From contig NZ_JAUEQY010000034.1 in assembly GCF_030406325.1 (NCBI RefSeq), forward strand, positions 49,013-113,012: DNA of 64,000 bases. The letters run 5' to 3'. This document shows positions 26,498 through 36,183 of the stretch, in pieces (positions within the stretch are counted from its first letter, which is position 1; each line of letters opens with the position of its first letter). Source of the DNA: Actinomadura sp. DC4 (GTDB taxonomy: Bacteria > Actinomycetota > Actinomycetes > Streptosporangiales > Streptosporangiaceae). The notes beneath the pieces were generated by a model, which saw nothing but the letters and a program-made list of their open reading frames with translations, searched no databases and was not told the origin of the DNA. Position numbers and translations under genes: made by a program.

Positions 26498-26687
26498 CGG
26501 CCCGATTGACCAGGGGCCCGTTCCCGCGATCTACATCGCAGTGATGACACCGCGGCGGGTCCTCCGCATGGGGTATCCGATCTCGACGCGGCGGGCGACG
26601 CGCGCGGCCGGGACCCACGCCTACCTTCGCTTTCACCAGCCTCGGCCGCGGTTCGCGGCCCGCCGATCGCGGAAGGACGAACCCCTC

Positions 26688-27380
26688 GTGGGAAACCTGA
26701 TCGAGTTGGAACGCACGACCAAGGGATACGACGGCGCGGACACGCGGGCGCTGGGACCGCTGACGCTCACGGTCGAGGCCGGTGAGGCGCTCGCCGTCAC
26801 CGGGCCCTCCGGCAGCGGGAAGTCCACGCTGCTCAACCTCATCGCCGGTCTCGACAAGCCGACCTCCGGCACCGTGACCGTGGCCGGCCGGCGGATCGAG
26901 CGGCTCGGCGAGCAGGCGCTGGCGCGGTACCGCCGCGAGCGGATCGGCATGGTCTTCCAGTTCTTCAACCTGCTCGACGACCTGACCGTCGCCGACAACG
27001 TCCTGCTGCCGGCCCAGCTCGCCGGGATGCCGCGCGCCAAGGCCGCCGCCCGTACCTCCGAGCTCCTGGAGACGCTCGGCATCGAGCGGTACGCACACGC
27101 GTACCCCGGCCGGCTGTCCGGCGGCGAACGCCAGCGCGTCGCGATCGCGCGGGCGCTGGTCAACCGCCCGGCGCTGCTGCTCGCCGACGAGCCGACCGGC
27201 GCGCTGGACACCGCGTCCGGCCAGGACGTACGGGAACTGCTGGTCGAACTCCACCGGGGCGGCCAGACCATCGTGCTGGTCACCCACGACCTCGCCCTCG
27301 CCGAGGCGTGCGCGAGCCGGACGGTCCACCTGGTCGACGGCCACGTGGCGTCCGACCAGAGGGCGGAGCTCACCCGATGA
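26688..27380 (+). CDS. ABC transporter ATP-binding protein (MacB/LolD type)
   Basis: 230 residues from GTG 26688, with GGAAGGA ten bases upstream. Walker A GPSGSGKST, Q-loop FQFFNLLDDLTV, signature LSGGERQRVAIARAL, Walker B LLLADEPTGALD and the H-loop THD are all present; ADEPTGALD is typical of the MacB/LolD subfamily. It overlaps the permease start (ATGA). The 190-base gap to the divergent kinase gene should hold both promoters. In Gram-positives such systems with a neighbouring two-component pair often respond to cell-wall-active peptides. Confidence 0.93.
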   Translation: MGNLIELERTTKGYDGADTRALGPLTLTVEAGEALAVTGPSGSGKSTLLNLIAGLDKPTSGTVTVAGRRIERLGEQALARYRRERIGMVFQFFNLLDDLTVADNVLLPAQLAGMPRAKAAARTSELLETLGIERYAHAYPGRLSGGERQRVAIARALVNRPALLLADEPTGALDTASGQDVRELLVELHRGGQTIVLVTHDLALAEACASRTVHLVDGHVASDQRAELTR

Positions 27381-29728
27381 GGGGACTCGGCGCGATGAGC
27401 CGGGTCGTACGGTCCGGAGTGGGCCGGCGGCGCGTCCAGACCCTGGTGGTCACCCTGGCCACGCTGATGGCGGTGGCCTCGGCGGTCGTCGCGGGATCGC
27501 TGATGGTCGCCTCCTCCCAGCCGTTCGACCACGCCTTCGCCCGCCAGCACGGCCCGCATCTGATCGCGCAGGTGGACACGGCCAAGGCGAGCGCGGCGCA
27601 GCTGGCCGTGACCGCGCACCTGTCCGGCGTCACCGCGAGCGCCGGGCCGTACGAGACCGCGGTGATCAACCCGCTCGACCCGAAGGGCGTCCGGGCGCCG
27701 CAGCTCACGGTCGTCGGCCGGGCCACGCCCGGCGGCGGCGTCGACGACCTCACCCTGGACTCCGGGCGGTGGGCGGCGAAACCGGGCGAGATCGTGATCC
27801 CGACCGGCTTCCCGCCCGAGATCTTCCCGCTCGGCTCCGTCCTGCGGGTCCCGGACGGCCCGGCGCTGACGGTCGTCGGCCGGGCCCAGTCGGTCAGCCA
27901 GACCGGGGACGCGTGGGTCGTGCCCGGCCAGCTCCGCGCGCTCCGGGCGAAGGGCGCCCCCGCCACCGCGGAGATGCTCTACCGCTTCGCCTCCGCCGGC
28001 ACCAAGACGCAGATCGCCGCCGGCCGGACGACACTCGCGTCGGCGCTGCCGCAGGGGGCGCTCGTCGGCACGCGGTCCTACCTCGACACCAAGTTCAGCG
28101 CCGACGCGTCCTCGGGCCCGTGGGTGCCCTTCCTCATGGCCTTCGGCGCGCTCGGCCTGTGCATGTCGGTCATCATCGTCTCCAGCGTGGTCAGCGGCGC
28201 GGTCGGGTCGAGCCTGCGCAGGATCGGCATCCTCAAGGCGATCGGCTTCACCCCCGGCCAGGTCGTCCGCGCCTACATCGCCCAGGCGCTCATCCCGGCC
28301 GTGATCGGCACCGCCCTGGGCGTCGTGCTCGGCAACCTGCTGGCGCTGCCGCTGCTGGGCGACGCGGGGCAGGTGTACGGGAGCCCCAAGCTGTCGGTGG
28401 CCTGGTGGGTCGACCTCGCCGTGCCTGCGGTCGCCCTGGCCGTGGTCGTGGCCGCCGCACTCGTGCCGGCGCTGCGCGCCGGGCGGCTGCGGTCCATCGA
28501 GGCGATCGCCGTCGGCCGCGCGCCGAGCACCGGTCGCGGCCAGTGGGCGCACCGCGCCGTCGGACGGCTGCCGCTGCCGCGCGCGGTGACCCTCGGCCTG
28601 GCGAGCCCGTTCGCACGCCCGGTCCGTACGGCCGCCATGGTCGCCGCGGTGGTGTTCGGCACGGCCGCGGCGACCTTCGCGGTCGGCCTCACCTCGTCGC
28701 TGAACGCCGTCGCGGACGCCCAGCATCCCTCGGCGGAGGCCGCGGTCTCGGTCCTGGTCAAGCAGCCCGCGTCGGGTGCTCCGGACGGGCCGCCCAGCCT
28801 GTCCGCCGCCGACCGCGCGCAGATCACCGGCGCCATCAAGGCGCAGCCGGCCACGCAGTCGTACTACGGGAAGGCCCACCACGAGGTCAACGTCGAGGGC
28901 GTCGAGGGTACGGTGCCCGCCCAGCTCTTCGAGGGCGACTCGCGCGACGCCGCCTACGAGATGATCGCGGGGCACTGGTTCACCGGCCCGGGACAGGTGG
29001 TCGTGCCGACCCACTTCCTCAGCGCGAGCGGCAAGAGGATCGGCGACACCATCACGGTCGTCGACCAGAGCGTACGGGTGCCGCTGCGGATCGTCGGCGA
29101 GGCCTTCGACCCGGGCGACGACGGGATGAAGATCGACGCGGACGCCGCCTCGTTCGCGGCGATCAAGGGAGGGGCGCCCATCGACTCCTTCGACATCGTG
29201 CTGAAGCCCGGGGCCGACGCGAGCGGCTACATCGTGCGGCTCAACGGGGCGATGGCGTCGACGAACGGAGAGGCGGTGCGCAACGACGACTCGGGCGGCG
29301 GCCTTCTCATCATCATCGAGGCGATGGCCGCGACCCTCACGCTCCTGCTGGTCGCCGTCGCCGGGCTCGGCGTGCTGAACTCCGTCGTCCTGGACACGCG
29401 GGAACGCGTCCACGACCTGGGCGTCTGCAAGGCCGTCGGGATGTCGCCCCGGCAGACCATCACCATGGTGATGGCCTCGGTGGCGGCGCTGGGCCTGGTA
29501 GGCGGGGTCATCGGCGTGCCGATCGGCGTGGCGCTGCACGGCTTCGTCCTGCCACGGATGGGAGAGGGCGCGGGCACGGCGCTCCCCCCGGACGTCCTCT
29601 CGGTCTACCACGCGCTGGAGCTGGTGTTCCTCGGGCTGGCGGGAGTGGCGATCGCGGTGCTCGGCGCCTCACTTCCGGCCGGCTGGGCCGCCAAGGCCCG
29701 TACGGCCACGGCGCTGCGCACCGAGTAG
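27377..29728 (+). CDS. FtsX-family ABC permease, two-module
   Basis: 783 residues from ATG 27377. One N-terminal helix, a first extracytoplasmic domain (about 45-240), three helices ending in an FtsX module (LGLCMSVIIVSSVVSGAVGSS, IGILKAIGFTPGQVVRAYIAQ), then a second helix-large loop-three-helix module with LGVLNSVVLDTRERVHDLG and VCKAVGMSPRQT. This is the full MacB/BceB-like permease, the partner of the ATPase. The presence of a divergent two-component system suggests export or removal of a membrane-active compound. Confidence 0.92.
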   Translation: MRGLGAMSRVVRSGVGRRRVQTLVVTLATLMAVASAVVAGSLMVASSQPFDHAFARQHGPHLIAQVDTAKASAAQLAVTAHLSGVTASAGPYETAVINPLDPKGVRAPQLTVVGRATPGGGVDDLTLDSGRWAAKPGEIVIPTGFPPEIFPLGSVLRVPDGPALTVVGRAQSVSQTGDAWVVPGQLRALRAKGAPATAEMLYRFASAGTKTQIAAGRTTLASALPQGALVGTRSYLDTKFSADASSGPWVPFLMAFGALGLCMSVIIVSSVVSGAVGSSLRRIGILKAIGFTPGQVVRAYIAQALIPAVIGTALGVVLGNLLALPLLGDAGQVYGSPKLSVAWWVDLAVPAVALAVVVAAALVPALRAGRLRSIEAIAVGRAPSTGRGQWAHRAVGRLPLPRAVTLGLASPFARPVRTAAMVAAVVFGTAAATFAVGLTSSLNAVADAQHPSAEAAVSVLVKQPASGAPDGPPSLSAADRAQITGAIKAQPATQSYYGKAHHEVNVEGVEGTVPAQLFEGDSRDAAYEMIAGHWFTGPGQVVVPTHFLSASGKRIGDTITVVDQSVRVPLRIVGEAFDPGDDGMKIDADAASFAAIKGGAPIDSFDIVLKPGADASGYIVRLNGAMASTNGEAVRNDDSGGGLLIIIEAMAATLTLLLVAVAGLGVLNSVVLDTRERVHDLGVCKAVGMSPRQTITMVMASVAALGLVGGVIGVPIGVALHGFVLPRMGEGAGTALPPDVLSVYHALELVFLGLAGVAIAVLGASLPAGWAAKARTATALRTE

Positions 29729-29732
29729 ACGG

Positions 29733-29763
29733 CGCGCGGCCCCGGCCGGACCGGGGCCGCGCG
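29733..29763. terminator. Strong bidirectional hairpin
   Basis: CGCGCGGCCCCGG (29733-29745) and CCGGGGCCGCGCG (29751-29763) form a perfect 13-bp stem with a five-base loop between the permease stop and the stop of the convergent small gene. Confidence 0.85.
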
Positions 29764-29766
29764 TGG

Positions 29767-30162
29767 TCAGCCGACGGGGGCGCCGCTCACGGTCCCCACC
29801 GGCGGGCCGATCGGGGGCCGCGGGTCCGGCTTCAGCGGGGGAGCAGGAGGGACGTAGCAGTGATGGTTGTGCGCGCAGGGGTCCGCCTGGGAGCCCCAGG
29901 AGTGGTGACGCGACCGGCCGTGGCGGGCCGCCGCGGAGCGCGCGGGCGTGGCCTTACGGTGTTTGCGCACGGCGTGACGGGGCGCGGGTGTGGGCGTGGG
30001 GCTGGGCGCTGGCGTGGCCAGGAGGAACGGCGACGGCGTCATCCGCGTCCGGGCGGCCACGTCGCGGGACCCGTGCCCGCCGAAGACGCCGGCCAGTACG
30101 GCCGCCGCCGCGACGAGGAGCACGACCGCTCCGGCCACCGAGAACACCCAGCGTCTGGCCAC
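29767..30162 (-). CDS. Small membrane-anchored Pro/His-rich protein
   Basis: 131 residues from GTG 30162, with GAGG five bases upstream; a longer frame up to 30228 lacks a ribosome site. One membrane helix near the N-terminus (WVFSVAGAVVLLVAAAAVLAG), then an extracytoplasmic Pro/Thr-rich tail (TPAPSPTPTPAP), a basic stretch, a pair of Cys around HNHH (CAHNHHC) and a Pro-rich end. No family recognised. The two Cys and His cluster could bind metal. About 260 bases separate it from the next gene; a minus frame of 65 codons there (30215-30412) has one hydrophobic segment but no ribosome site. Confidence 0.6.
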   Translation of the reverse strand: MARRWVFSVAGAVVLLVAAAAVLAGVFGGHGSRDVAARTRMTPSPFLLATPAPSPTPTPAPRHAVRKHRKATPARSAAARHGRSRHHSWGSQADPCAHNHHCYVPPAPPLKPDPRPPIGPPVGTVSGAPVG

Positions 30163-30424
30163 GGAGACCTCGACCTTCGAGAGGGAACAGAGGGGCGCAT
30201 CCTGCGGACAAGGCTCAGGCGGCCCCACACGCCCCTTCGGCCAAGATCGGACGGAAGCCGGTAGAACGTATCAATCCCCCCGCAGCCCCGCCACCGAATA
30301 CGACGAGGCCGAAGAGAGCTGCCATGAGGATGTGGATCAGCGGCGGGTGTGGCGGGAGCCATCGTCCCCGGTCAGGTCGAATCCCGAGCCTGTGCCAGGC
30401 GGCGGCCTTCATGGATCGATTCGG

Positions 30425-32425
30425 TCAGGCCGGGCGCAGGACCGCCACGCCGCGTGCGGGGAGGCGCAGGAGCCCGGACGGTTCCGTTCCGGTCAGTTCG
30501 TCGCGCATCGGCGTGGGCAGGGGGACCTCGGCGGCCTCGGTTCCGTGGTTGAGGACGATGTAACGCGGCCCGTCCTCGGTCTGGCGGACGCGCGCCTGGA
30601 CGGTCTCCGGCAGGCCGGGCAGTACCGGGTCCACCCCCGCCTCCTCCCGTACGCGGTCGAACAGGTGGCGCATGGTGGTCCGGTCGGGCCGGGTGGCGAG
30701 GTACCACGCCGTACCCCGGCCGAAGCGGTGCCGGGTCACGGCCGGCCGCCCCGCGAGGGCGCCCGCCGCGAACAGCTCGACGGCCTCCGCGCCCTCAAGG
30801 CACACCTCCTCCGACCACACGCCGCCGAGGCCGCGCGACAGGGGGACGGTCCCGCCCGAGGGCAGCGGATGGAACTCCTCGACGCGCAGGCCGAGCATCC
30901 GCCGGAACGGCGCCGGGTAGCCGCCCAGGTGCACGCGGTCGCACGGGTCCACGATGCCCGAGAAGAATCCCATGACCAGCGTGCCGCCCTCCTCGACGTA
31001 CCGCTCCAGGCCGCGCCCGGCCTCCGGGGAGGTCAGGTAGAGGTTCGGCACGACGACGAGCCGGTACGCCGACAGGTCGCCGTCCGCCCGTACGACGTCA
31101 CACGCGACGCTCGCGTCGTGCAGCGGGCGGTGGCAGGCCCAGGCGGCGTCGAGGAAGCGCACCTCCGAGCTCGGATGCGCCGGGCCCTCCAGCGCCCACC
31201 AGCTCGGCCAGTCCAGCACCAGCGCGGCGTCGGCTCGCGGCGCACGCGCGCCGGCCAGCGTACGGGCGGCGGACAGTTCCCGGCCCAGCTCGCGCACCTC
31301 GCCGAAGATCCGGCTCGACGGGCCGCCGTGCGGGACCATCGCGGAGTGGAACTTCTCCGCCCCGCCGCGTGACTGTCGCCACTGGAAGAACATCACCGCG
31401 TCGGCGCCGTGCGCCACCGCCTGCCAGCTCCACAGCCGCATCGCGCCGGGCGGCTTGGCGGCGTTGCGCGGGCGCCAGTTGACCGCGCCGGGGGCCTGCT
31501 CCATCAGCATCCAGGGCTGCCCGTCGCGCAGCGAGCGCATGACGTCGTACGACAGCGCGACCTTGGCGACGGCGTCATCGTCGTCCGGATCGGGGTAGGC
31601 GTCGTACGCGACGACGTCCAGGTGCGGCGCCCAGGTCCACTGGTCGACCGGGCGCAGCGACGGCGGGAAGTTGGTCGTGACCGGGACGTCCGGCGTGACG
31701 CGGTCCAGCACCTCCTTCTCCGCCAGGTGGCAGGCCAGAAGTTCGTCGGAGGTGAACCGCGCGTAGTCCAGCTCCTGCGCGGGGTTGGCGAACGGCGCCG
31801 GCGAGCGCGGCGGCAGCACCTCCTCGAACGCGCCGTACCCCTGCGCCCAGAACCGCGTCGACCAGGCGTCGTTCAGGCCGGCGACCGAGCCGTACCGGGC
31901 GGCGAGCCAGCGCCGGAACGCCGCCGCGGACACGTCGCAGTGGCAGGGGACGACGTTGCCGTACTCGTTGCCGACGTGCCAGAGCGCCAGCGCCGGATGG
32001 CCGCCGTAGCGGGTGGCGACCCGCTCGGCCAGCCGTACGGCGTGCTCGCGGTAGACCGGGCTGGACGGGCAGTAGTGCTGCCGCCCACCCGGCGTGATCG
32101 CCCGCCCGTCCTTCCGTACGGTGAGCATCTCCGGGTGCAGCGTGGTGAGCCAGGGCGGCGGCGAGGCCGTCATGGTCGCCAGGCAGGCCGCGACGCCGCC
32201 GGCCGCCAGCCGGTCGAGAACCCGGTCGAGCCACCCGAAGTCATACTCCCCCGGACGTGGCTCGACCGAGGCCCAGGAGAAGATGCCGACGCTGACCAGG
32301 GAGACGCCGGCCTCCCTCATCAGCGCCAGATCCTCGTCCCAGACGTGCTCGGGCCACTGCTCGGGGTTGTAGTCGCCGCCGTAGGCGACGCCGAGCCGGT
32401 CCCGCAGGCGGGCGATCCGCCTCAC
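30425..32425 (-). CDS. GH42 beta-galactosidase
   Basis: 666 residues. GH42 TIM-barrel with the opening YGGDYNPEQWPEHVW, acid/base Glu154 in HVGNEYG and nucleophile Glu309 in WMLMEQAPG; the trimerisation domain (residues 385-590) and a C-terminal beta domain follow. No signal peptide, so it works in the cytoplasm on imported galactosides. Its GTG overlaps the sialidase stop (GTGA). It is the last gene of the sialoglycan operon: removal of sialic acid outside exposes galactosides, which this enzyme can cut once inside. Confidence 0.93.
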   Translation of the reverse strand: MRRIARLRDRLGVAYGGDYNPEQWPEHVWDEDLALMREAGVSLVSVGIFSWASVEPRPGEYDFGWLDRVLDRLAAGGVAACLATMTASPPPWLTTLHPEMLTVRKDGRAITPGGRQHYCPSSPVYREHAVRLAERVATRYGGHPALALWHVGNEYGNVVPCHCDVSAAAFRRWLAARYGSVAGLNDAWSTRFWAQGYGAFEEVLPPRSPAPFANPAQELDYARFTSDELLACHLAEKEVLDRVTPDVPVTTNFPPSLRPVDQWTWAPHLDVVAYDAYPDPDDDDAVAKVALSYDVMRSLRDGQPWMLMEQAPGAVNWRPRNAAKPPGAMRLWSWQAVAHGADAVMFFQWRQSRGGAEKFHSAMVPHGGPSSRIFGEVRELGRELSAARTLAGARAPRADAALVLDWPSWWALEGPAHPSSEVRFLDAAWACHRPLHDASVACDVVRADGDLSAYRLVVVPNLYLTSPEAGRGLERYVEEGGTLVMGFFSGIVDPCDRVHLGGYPAPFRRMLGLRVEEFHPLPSGGTVPLSRGLGGVWSEEVCLEGAEAVELFAAGALAGRPAVTRHRFGRGTAWYLATRPDRTTMRHLFDRVREEAGVDPVLPGLPETVQARVRQTEDGPRYIVLNHGTEAAEVPLPTPMRDELTGTEPSGLLRLPARGVAVLRPA

Positions 32426-34218
32426 CCCTCACCGCCGATCCGGTCCAGCGGGAGCGACAGGCGCAGGCGGCGGCGGGCGGTGGCGAGCTCGTCGTCGGGG
32501 ACGGCGCGGGAGTAGATCCGCACGTCGGAGACGGACCCGTGGAAGCGCTGCACCCCGTCGAGGCGCTGGCCGACGTCGATGCCGTCGATGGTGAACTGCT
32601 GCCCTTCGGTGACCGACCCGCCGGGATCGGCCACGGACGCGGCCCGGCCGTCGACCGACAGGGCGAGCGTCCCGGCCGAGCGCCGCAGGACGACGTCGTG
32701 CCACTGCCCGTCGTTGTAGGCCTGCGTCGTGCTCACGGTCGCGGTGCCGCCGCCGGTCCCGATGAGGGCGACGAGCCGCTTGTTCGCCGGTTCGGCCCGC
32801 AGCCAGACTTGCGGAGCGCTGCTGCCCACCCTGTAGGCCCACAGGATGACGTGGGTCCCGGCCGTGTCGGAGTAGCGGATCCGCGCGTGCCAGGTGAAGT
32901 CGCCGGCGCCCAGGTCGAGGGAGCGCGCCCATGGGACCTGCACGTAGTCGTCGACGCCGTCGAACTCCCCCGGAACGGTCATCTCGCCACGAACGTAGCC
33001 GTCGTTGCGGTACCCGGACAGGTCGGGCGTCGTCGGGCCGGGCGCGGGCGGCCTGGGCAGGCCCGGGGGAGTCCCGTTGGGCGTCTTGAGGTACGCGTCG
33101 TTGAACCGGGCGAAGCGGATCTCCTCGTACGGCCCGGCCTGGCCCGCCTCGTACAGCAGCCCGAGCCGGCCGCCGCCCTGGTCGATCAGGTCCGAGTACG
33201 CGGACGGGCCCCAGTAGACGACCTTGCCGACCTTCTGGAAGTTCCGTCCGTTGTCGGACGACGTGCGGACCGCCATGATCTCGCGGCTGACCGGGTGGTC
33301 CGGGACGGACAGGAAGATCCGGTGCCCGACCCGCAGCACCGAGCCCTGAACCTTCGGCGCGTCGAGCCTCGGCAGTGTGCGGAACGGGGCGTCGAAGGTC
33401 CGCCCGCCGTCGCTGCTGGTGGCGATGGTCCGGTTGCCCGGGTCGGTGCCGGTGTTGTCACGCGCGTTGACGTAGATCCGGCCGTCGGCGAGCTCGGTGG
33501 CGCTCAGCTCACCCGGGCTCACGTCGTTGGTCGTGCGGGTGTCCTCCGCGCCGATCTTCCAGGTCGTGCCGCCGTCGTCGCTGTAGTCGAGGTGGCCGCC
33601 CTGCGGGCCGCCCGCGAGCGCGCCGCCGTCCCCCTCGTGGTTGGCCGCCACGATGAGTCGTCCCTTGTGCGGTCCGTGCCGGAGCTGGATGGCATGGCCG
33701 GGACCGGTGGCGTACCAGGAGTTCCAGGCGGGCTTGACGAGCTGACCGGTGAGGTCGCGCGCCGCGGACCACGTGGCGCCGTCGTCGTCGCTGTACTGCA
33801 CGAACGGGTGCCGGATGGTGGCGTCGGCCCCGGGGTTCCAGGTCGTCATGAGGACGATGCGGCCGGTCCGCCGATCCACGACCGGGGCCGGGTTGCCGCG
33901 TGTGTCCCCGTCGCCGGGCAGGACGACCTGGAGCGGGCCCCACGTACGGCCGCCGTCGGTGGAGCGCTTGAGCACGAGGTCGATGTCGCCGGCGTCGCCG
34001 CAGCCGTTGACGCGGCCCTCGGCGAAAGCGAGCAGGGTGCCGTCCTTCGCCCTGACGACGGCGGGGATGCGGAAGCAGAAGTAACCCTCGGTGTGCTGGG
34101 AGAACAGCACCTGTTCGGCGAACTCCGGAGCGGTCCTGACACTGGTGGCGGCCGTGGCGAACGGAAGCGCCGCGGCGACGAGCGCCACGACCGTACGAGG
34201 GGATCGGAGGTGGGGCAC
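32422..34218 (-). CDS. Secreted exo-sialidase with C-terminal LamG-like domain
   Basis: 598 residues from GTG 34218, GGGAG six bases upstream. Residues 1-24 form a signal peptide. The GH33 propeller shows the FRIPAVV motif and five Asp boxes (for example STDGGRTWG, YSDDGGTTW, SSDGGRTF, SSDNGRNF). A linker rich in Pro precedes a C-terminal concanavalin/LamG-type domain (about 400-585) that may bind glycan. It should release terminal sialic acid from host or environmental glycoconjugates. It lies 13 bases after the lyase gene in the operon. Confidence 0.93.
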   Translation of the reverse strand: MPHLRSPRTVVALVAAALPFATAATSVRTAPEFAEQVLFSQHTEGYFCFRIPAVVRAKDGTLLAFAEGRVNGCGDAGDIDLVLKRSTDGGRTWGPLQVVLPGDGDTRGNPAPVVDRRTGRIVLMTTWNPGADATIRHPFVQYSDDDGATWSAARDLTGQLVKPAWNSWYATGPGHAIQLRHGPHKGRLIVAANHEGDGGALAGGPQGGHLDYSDDGGTTWKIGAEDTRTTNDVSPGELSATELADGRIYVNARDNTGTDPGNRTIATSSDGGRTFDAPFRTLPRLDAPKVQGSVLRVGHRIFLSVPDHPVSREIMAVRTSSDNGRNFQKVGKVVYWGPSAYSDLIDQGGGRLGLLYEAGQAGPYEEIRFARFNDAYLKTPNGTPPGLPRPPAPGPTTPDLSGYRNDGYVRGEMTVPGEFDGVDDYVQVPWARSLDLGAGDFTWHARIRYSDTAGTHVILWAYRVGSSAPQVWLRAEPANKRLVALIGTGGGTATVSTTQAYNDGQWHDVVLRRSAGTLALSVDGRAASVADPGGSVTEGQQFTIDGIDVGQRLDGVQRFHGSVSDVRIYSRAVPDDELATARRRLRLSLPLDRIGGEG

Positions 34219-34231
34219 GCTGTTCTCCCGG

Positions 34232-35161
34232 TCAGATGAGGGCGGCCTTGGACAGGTGGTCCTTGACCCGGGCGATGTCGTCGGCGTCGAGAGGGATCTG
34301 CGGGAGAGCGGTCGTGGGATGGGCGATGACGCCGCGCAGGTAGAGCGCGGCCTTGAACGCGCCGAGCGCGGAGGAGCTGCGGCCCATGTGCGGCCCGCCG
34401 ACGTGCACGAGCTGGAACAGCTGGAACAGGCGCTCCTGTTCGGTACGCGCCGCGTCCCAGTCGCCTCGCGACGCGGCCTGGTACAGCCGCACGTAGCCGT
34501 GCGGGTCGACGTTGCCGAGGCCCGGGACGACGCCGTCCGCGCCCATCCACAGCGCCGAGTCGACGGTCAGCTCCGAGCCGGTCAGCACGGCGAACGAGGA
34601 CAGGTCGCGCTCACGGCGGCGCAGGAGCACCTCGCGCAGCCCGCCCTCGTCGCCGCTGGAGTCCTTCAGCCCCGCGAGCACGCCCTCGTCGGCGAGTTCC
34701 AGCAGCAGGTCCGCGCTGAGCTTGCTGTGCACCGAGACCGGCAGGTCGTAGGCGTACACGGGCACGTCCGACCGGGCCGCGATCGTACGGAAGTGGATCG
34801 CGATCTCCGCCGGATGGGTACGCGTGTAGAACGGCGCGGTGGCGACGAGGCCGTTCGCGCCCGCCTCGACCGCCACGCGCACGTGGTCGACGACACGGGG
34901 CGCGGTCATGTCGATGACGCCCGCCAGCACCGGGACCTGGCCCGCCACATGGCCGATCACGGTGTCCAGCACGGTTCTGCGGTGGCCGTCGGGCAGGAAC
35001 GCGACCTCGGAGGAGGAGCCGAGGATGAAGAGCCCGTCGACCCCGCCGTCCAGCAGGTGGTCCACCAGCCGGGTCAGCGAGGCGGTGTCCACCTCGTGGT
35101 CCGGGGTGAGCGGGGTGCACACCGGGGGGATGACGCCGGACAACGTGGCGGCGTTTGTCAT
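34232..35161 (-). CDS. nanA: DapA/NanA-family aldolase, probable N-acetylneuraminate lyase
   Basis: 309 residues from ATG 35161, with AGGAG before it. Schiff-base Lys166 in AGLKDSSGD and Tyr138 in YAYDLP are in place; the pyruvate-binding loop is GSSSE instead of the usual G-T/S-T-G-E. These residues define the DHDPS/NAL class, which cleaves or forms a bond to pyruvate. With two sialidases and an importer in the same regulon, N-acetylneuraminate cleavage to ManNAc and pyruvate is the best guess. Because KDG-type or DapA-type activities share the fold, the symbol is tentative. The start overlaps the preceding stop (ATGA). Confidence 0.75.
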   Translation of the reverse strand: MTNAATLSGVIPPVCTPLTPDHEVDTASLTRLVDHLLDGGVDGLFILGSSSEVAFLPDGHRRTVLDTVIGHVAGQVPVLAGVIDMTAPRVVDHVRVAVEAGANGLVATAPFYTRTHPAEIAIHFRTIAARSDVPVYAYDLPVSVHSKLSADLLLELADEGVLAGLKDSSGDEGGLREVLLRRRERDLSSFAVLTGSELTVDSALWMGADGVVPGLGNVDPHGYVRLYQAASRGDWDAARTEQERLFQLFQLVHVGGPHMGRSSSALGAFKAALYLRGVIAHPTTALPQIPLDADDIARVKDHLSKAALI

Positions 35162-36183
35162 GAACGCTCCTGTGCTTGGCTGATCAGTTCGCGGTCGGTG
35201 GCGCCGGAGAGGACCGGGTGGTGGCAGCGGAAGAAGCCCTCGCCGTCCGGTTCCACGGCGGGCATCTCCCCGGCGCAGAGGTCGTCGGCCTTCCAGCAGC
35301 GGGTGCGGAAGGGACAGCCGCTCGGCGGCCGGGTGGCCGAGGGAACCGGTCCCACCAGGGGGATCGGGTCGATGGGGGACAGCAGGCCGGGCGTGGAGGA
35401 GAAGAGCGCCCGCGTGTACGGGTGGCGCGCGCCGCCGGGGACCGCGTCCGCCCGCGTCTCCTCGACGATCCGCCCGAGGTACATCGTCACGACGCGGTCG
35501 CTCATCCGGCGCACGGTCTGGATGTCGTGGGAGACGAAGACCATGGCCAGCCCGAAGCGCTGCTTCAGGTCGTCCAGCAGGTTGAGGATCTGCGCGCGGA
35601 CCGAGACGTCGAGCGCGCTGGTCGGCTCGTCCGCGACGAGCAGCCGTGGCCGCAGCGCGAGAGCCCGCGCGATCGCGACCCGCTGCCGCTGGCCACCGGA
35701 GATCTGGCCGGGCAGCAGGTTCGCGGCGCCGGCGGGCAGCCCGACCAGGTCGAGCAGCTCGCGTACGCGCTCGTCGCGCTCGGCCGGCGTGCCCACGCGG
35801 TGGACGTCGAGCGGGTCGCGGAGCACGCGGTGGATCGGCAGCCTGCGGTTCAGCGCCGTGGACGGGTCCTGGAAGACCAGGCCGACGTTCGAACCGATCG
35901 CGTGGCGGCGTTCGGTGTCGCGCATCGCCCAGATGTCGCGGCCCGCGCAGGAGACCGTGCCCGCGGCCGGTCTCTGCAGCCCGACCAGGACCTTGGCGAG
36001 GGTGGACTTGCCGCAGCCGGACTCGCCCACGACGCCGACGGTCTCGCCGGGTTCGATCGCCAGGTCGGCGCCGGTGAGCGCGTACACCCGGTCCCGGGTG
36101 AACAGGCCGCCGGAGCGCGCCTTGTGGACGACGTGGACGTCGGCCAGCTCGACGAGTGGTCCTGGGGCGTTCTCGTCGTTCAT
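35158..36183 (-). CDS. Oligopeptide-type ABC transporter ATP-binding protein (OppF/DppF)
   Basis: 341 residues from ATG 36183, which overlaps the upstream stop. Walker A GESGCGKST, signature ISGGQRQRVAIARAL, Walker B LLVADEPTSALD and H-loop SHD are intact. The C-terminal oligopeptide/dipeptide transporter extension ends with CPFRTRCWKADDLC, the Fe-S-like Cys motif of the OppF family. It pairs with the ATPase half of the upstream fusion to energise import. Confidence 0.94.
   Translation of the reverse strand: MNDENAPGPLVELADVHVVHKARSGGLFTRDRVYALTGADLAIEPGETVGVVGESGCGKSTLAKVLVGLQRPAAGTVSCAGRDIWAMRDTERRHAIGSNVGLVFQDPSTALNRRLPIHRVLRDPLDVHRVGTPAERDERVRELLDLVGLPAGAANLLPGQISGGQRQRVAIARALALRPRLLVADEPTSALDVSVRAQILNLLDDLKQRFGLAMVFVSHDIQTVRRMSDRVVTMYLGRIVEETRADAVPGGARHPYTRALFSSTPGLLSPIDPIPLVGPVPSATRPPSGCPFRTRCWKADDLCAGEMPAVEPDGEGFFRCHHPVLSGATDRELISQAQERS

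Noticed and set aside
26633..29611. 992-codon minus frame opposite the ABC transporter
   Set aside because: Antisense frame kept open by GC-rich third positions; no domain and low-complexity content.
30215..30412. 65-codon minus frame with one hydrophobic segment
   Set aside because: No ribosome site before the start and no recognisable product; left as a remark under the neighbouring gene.
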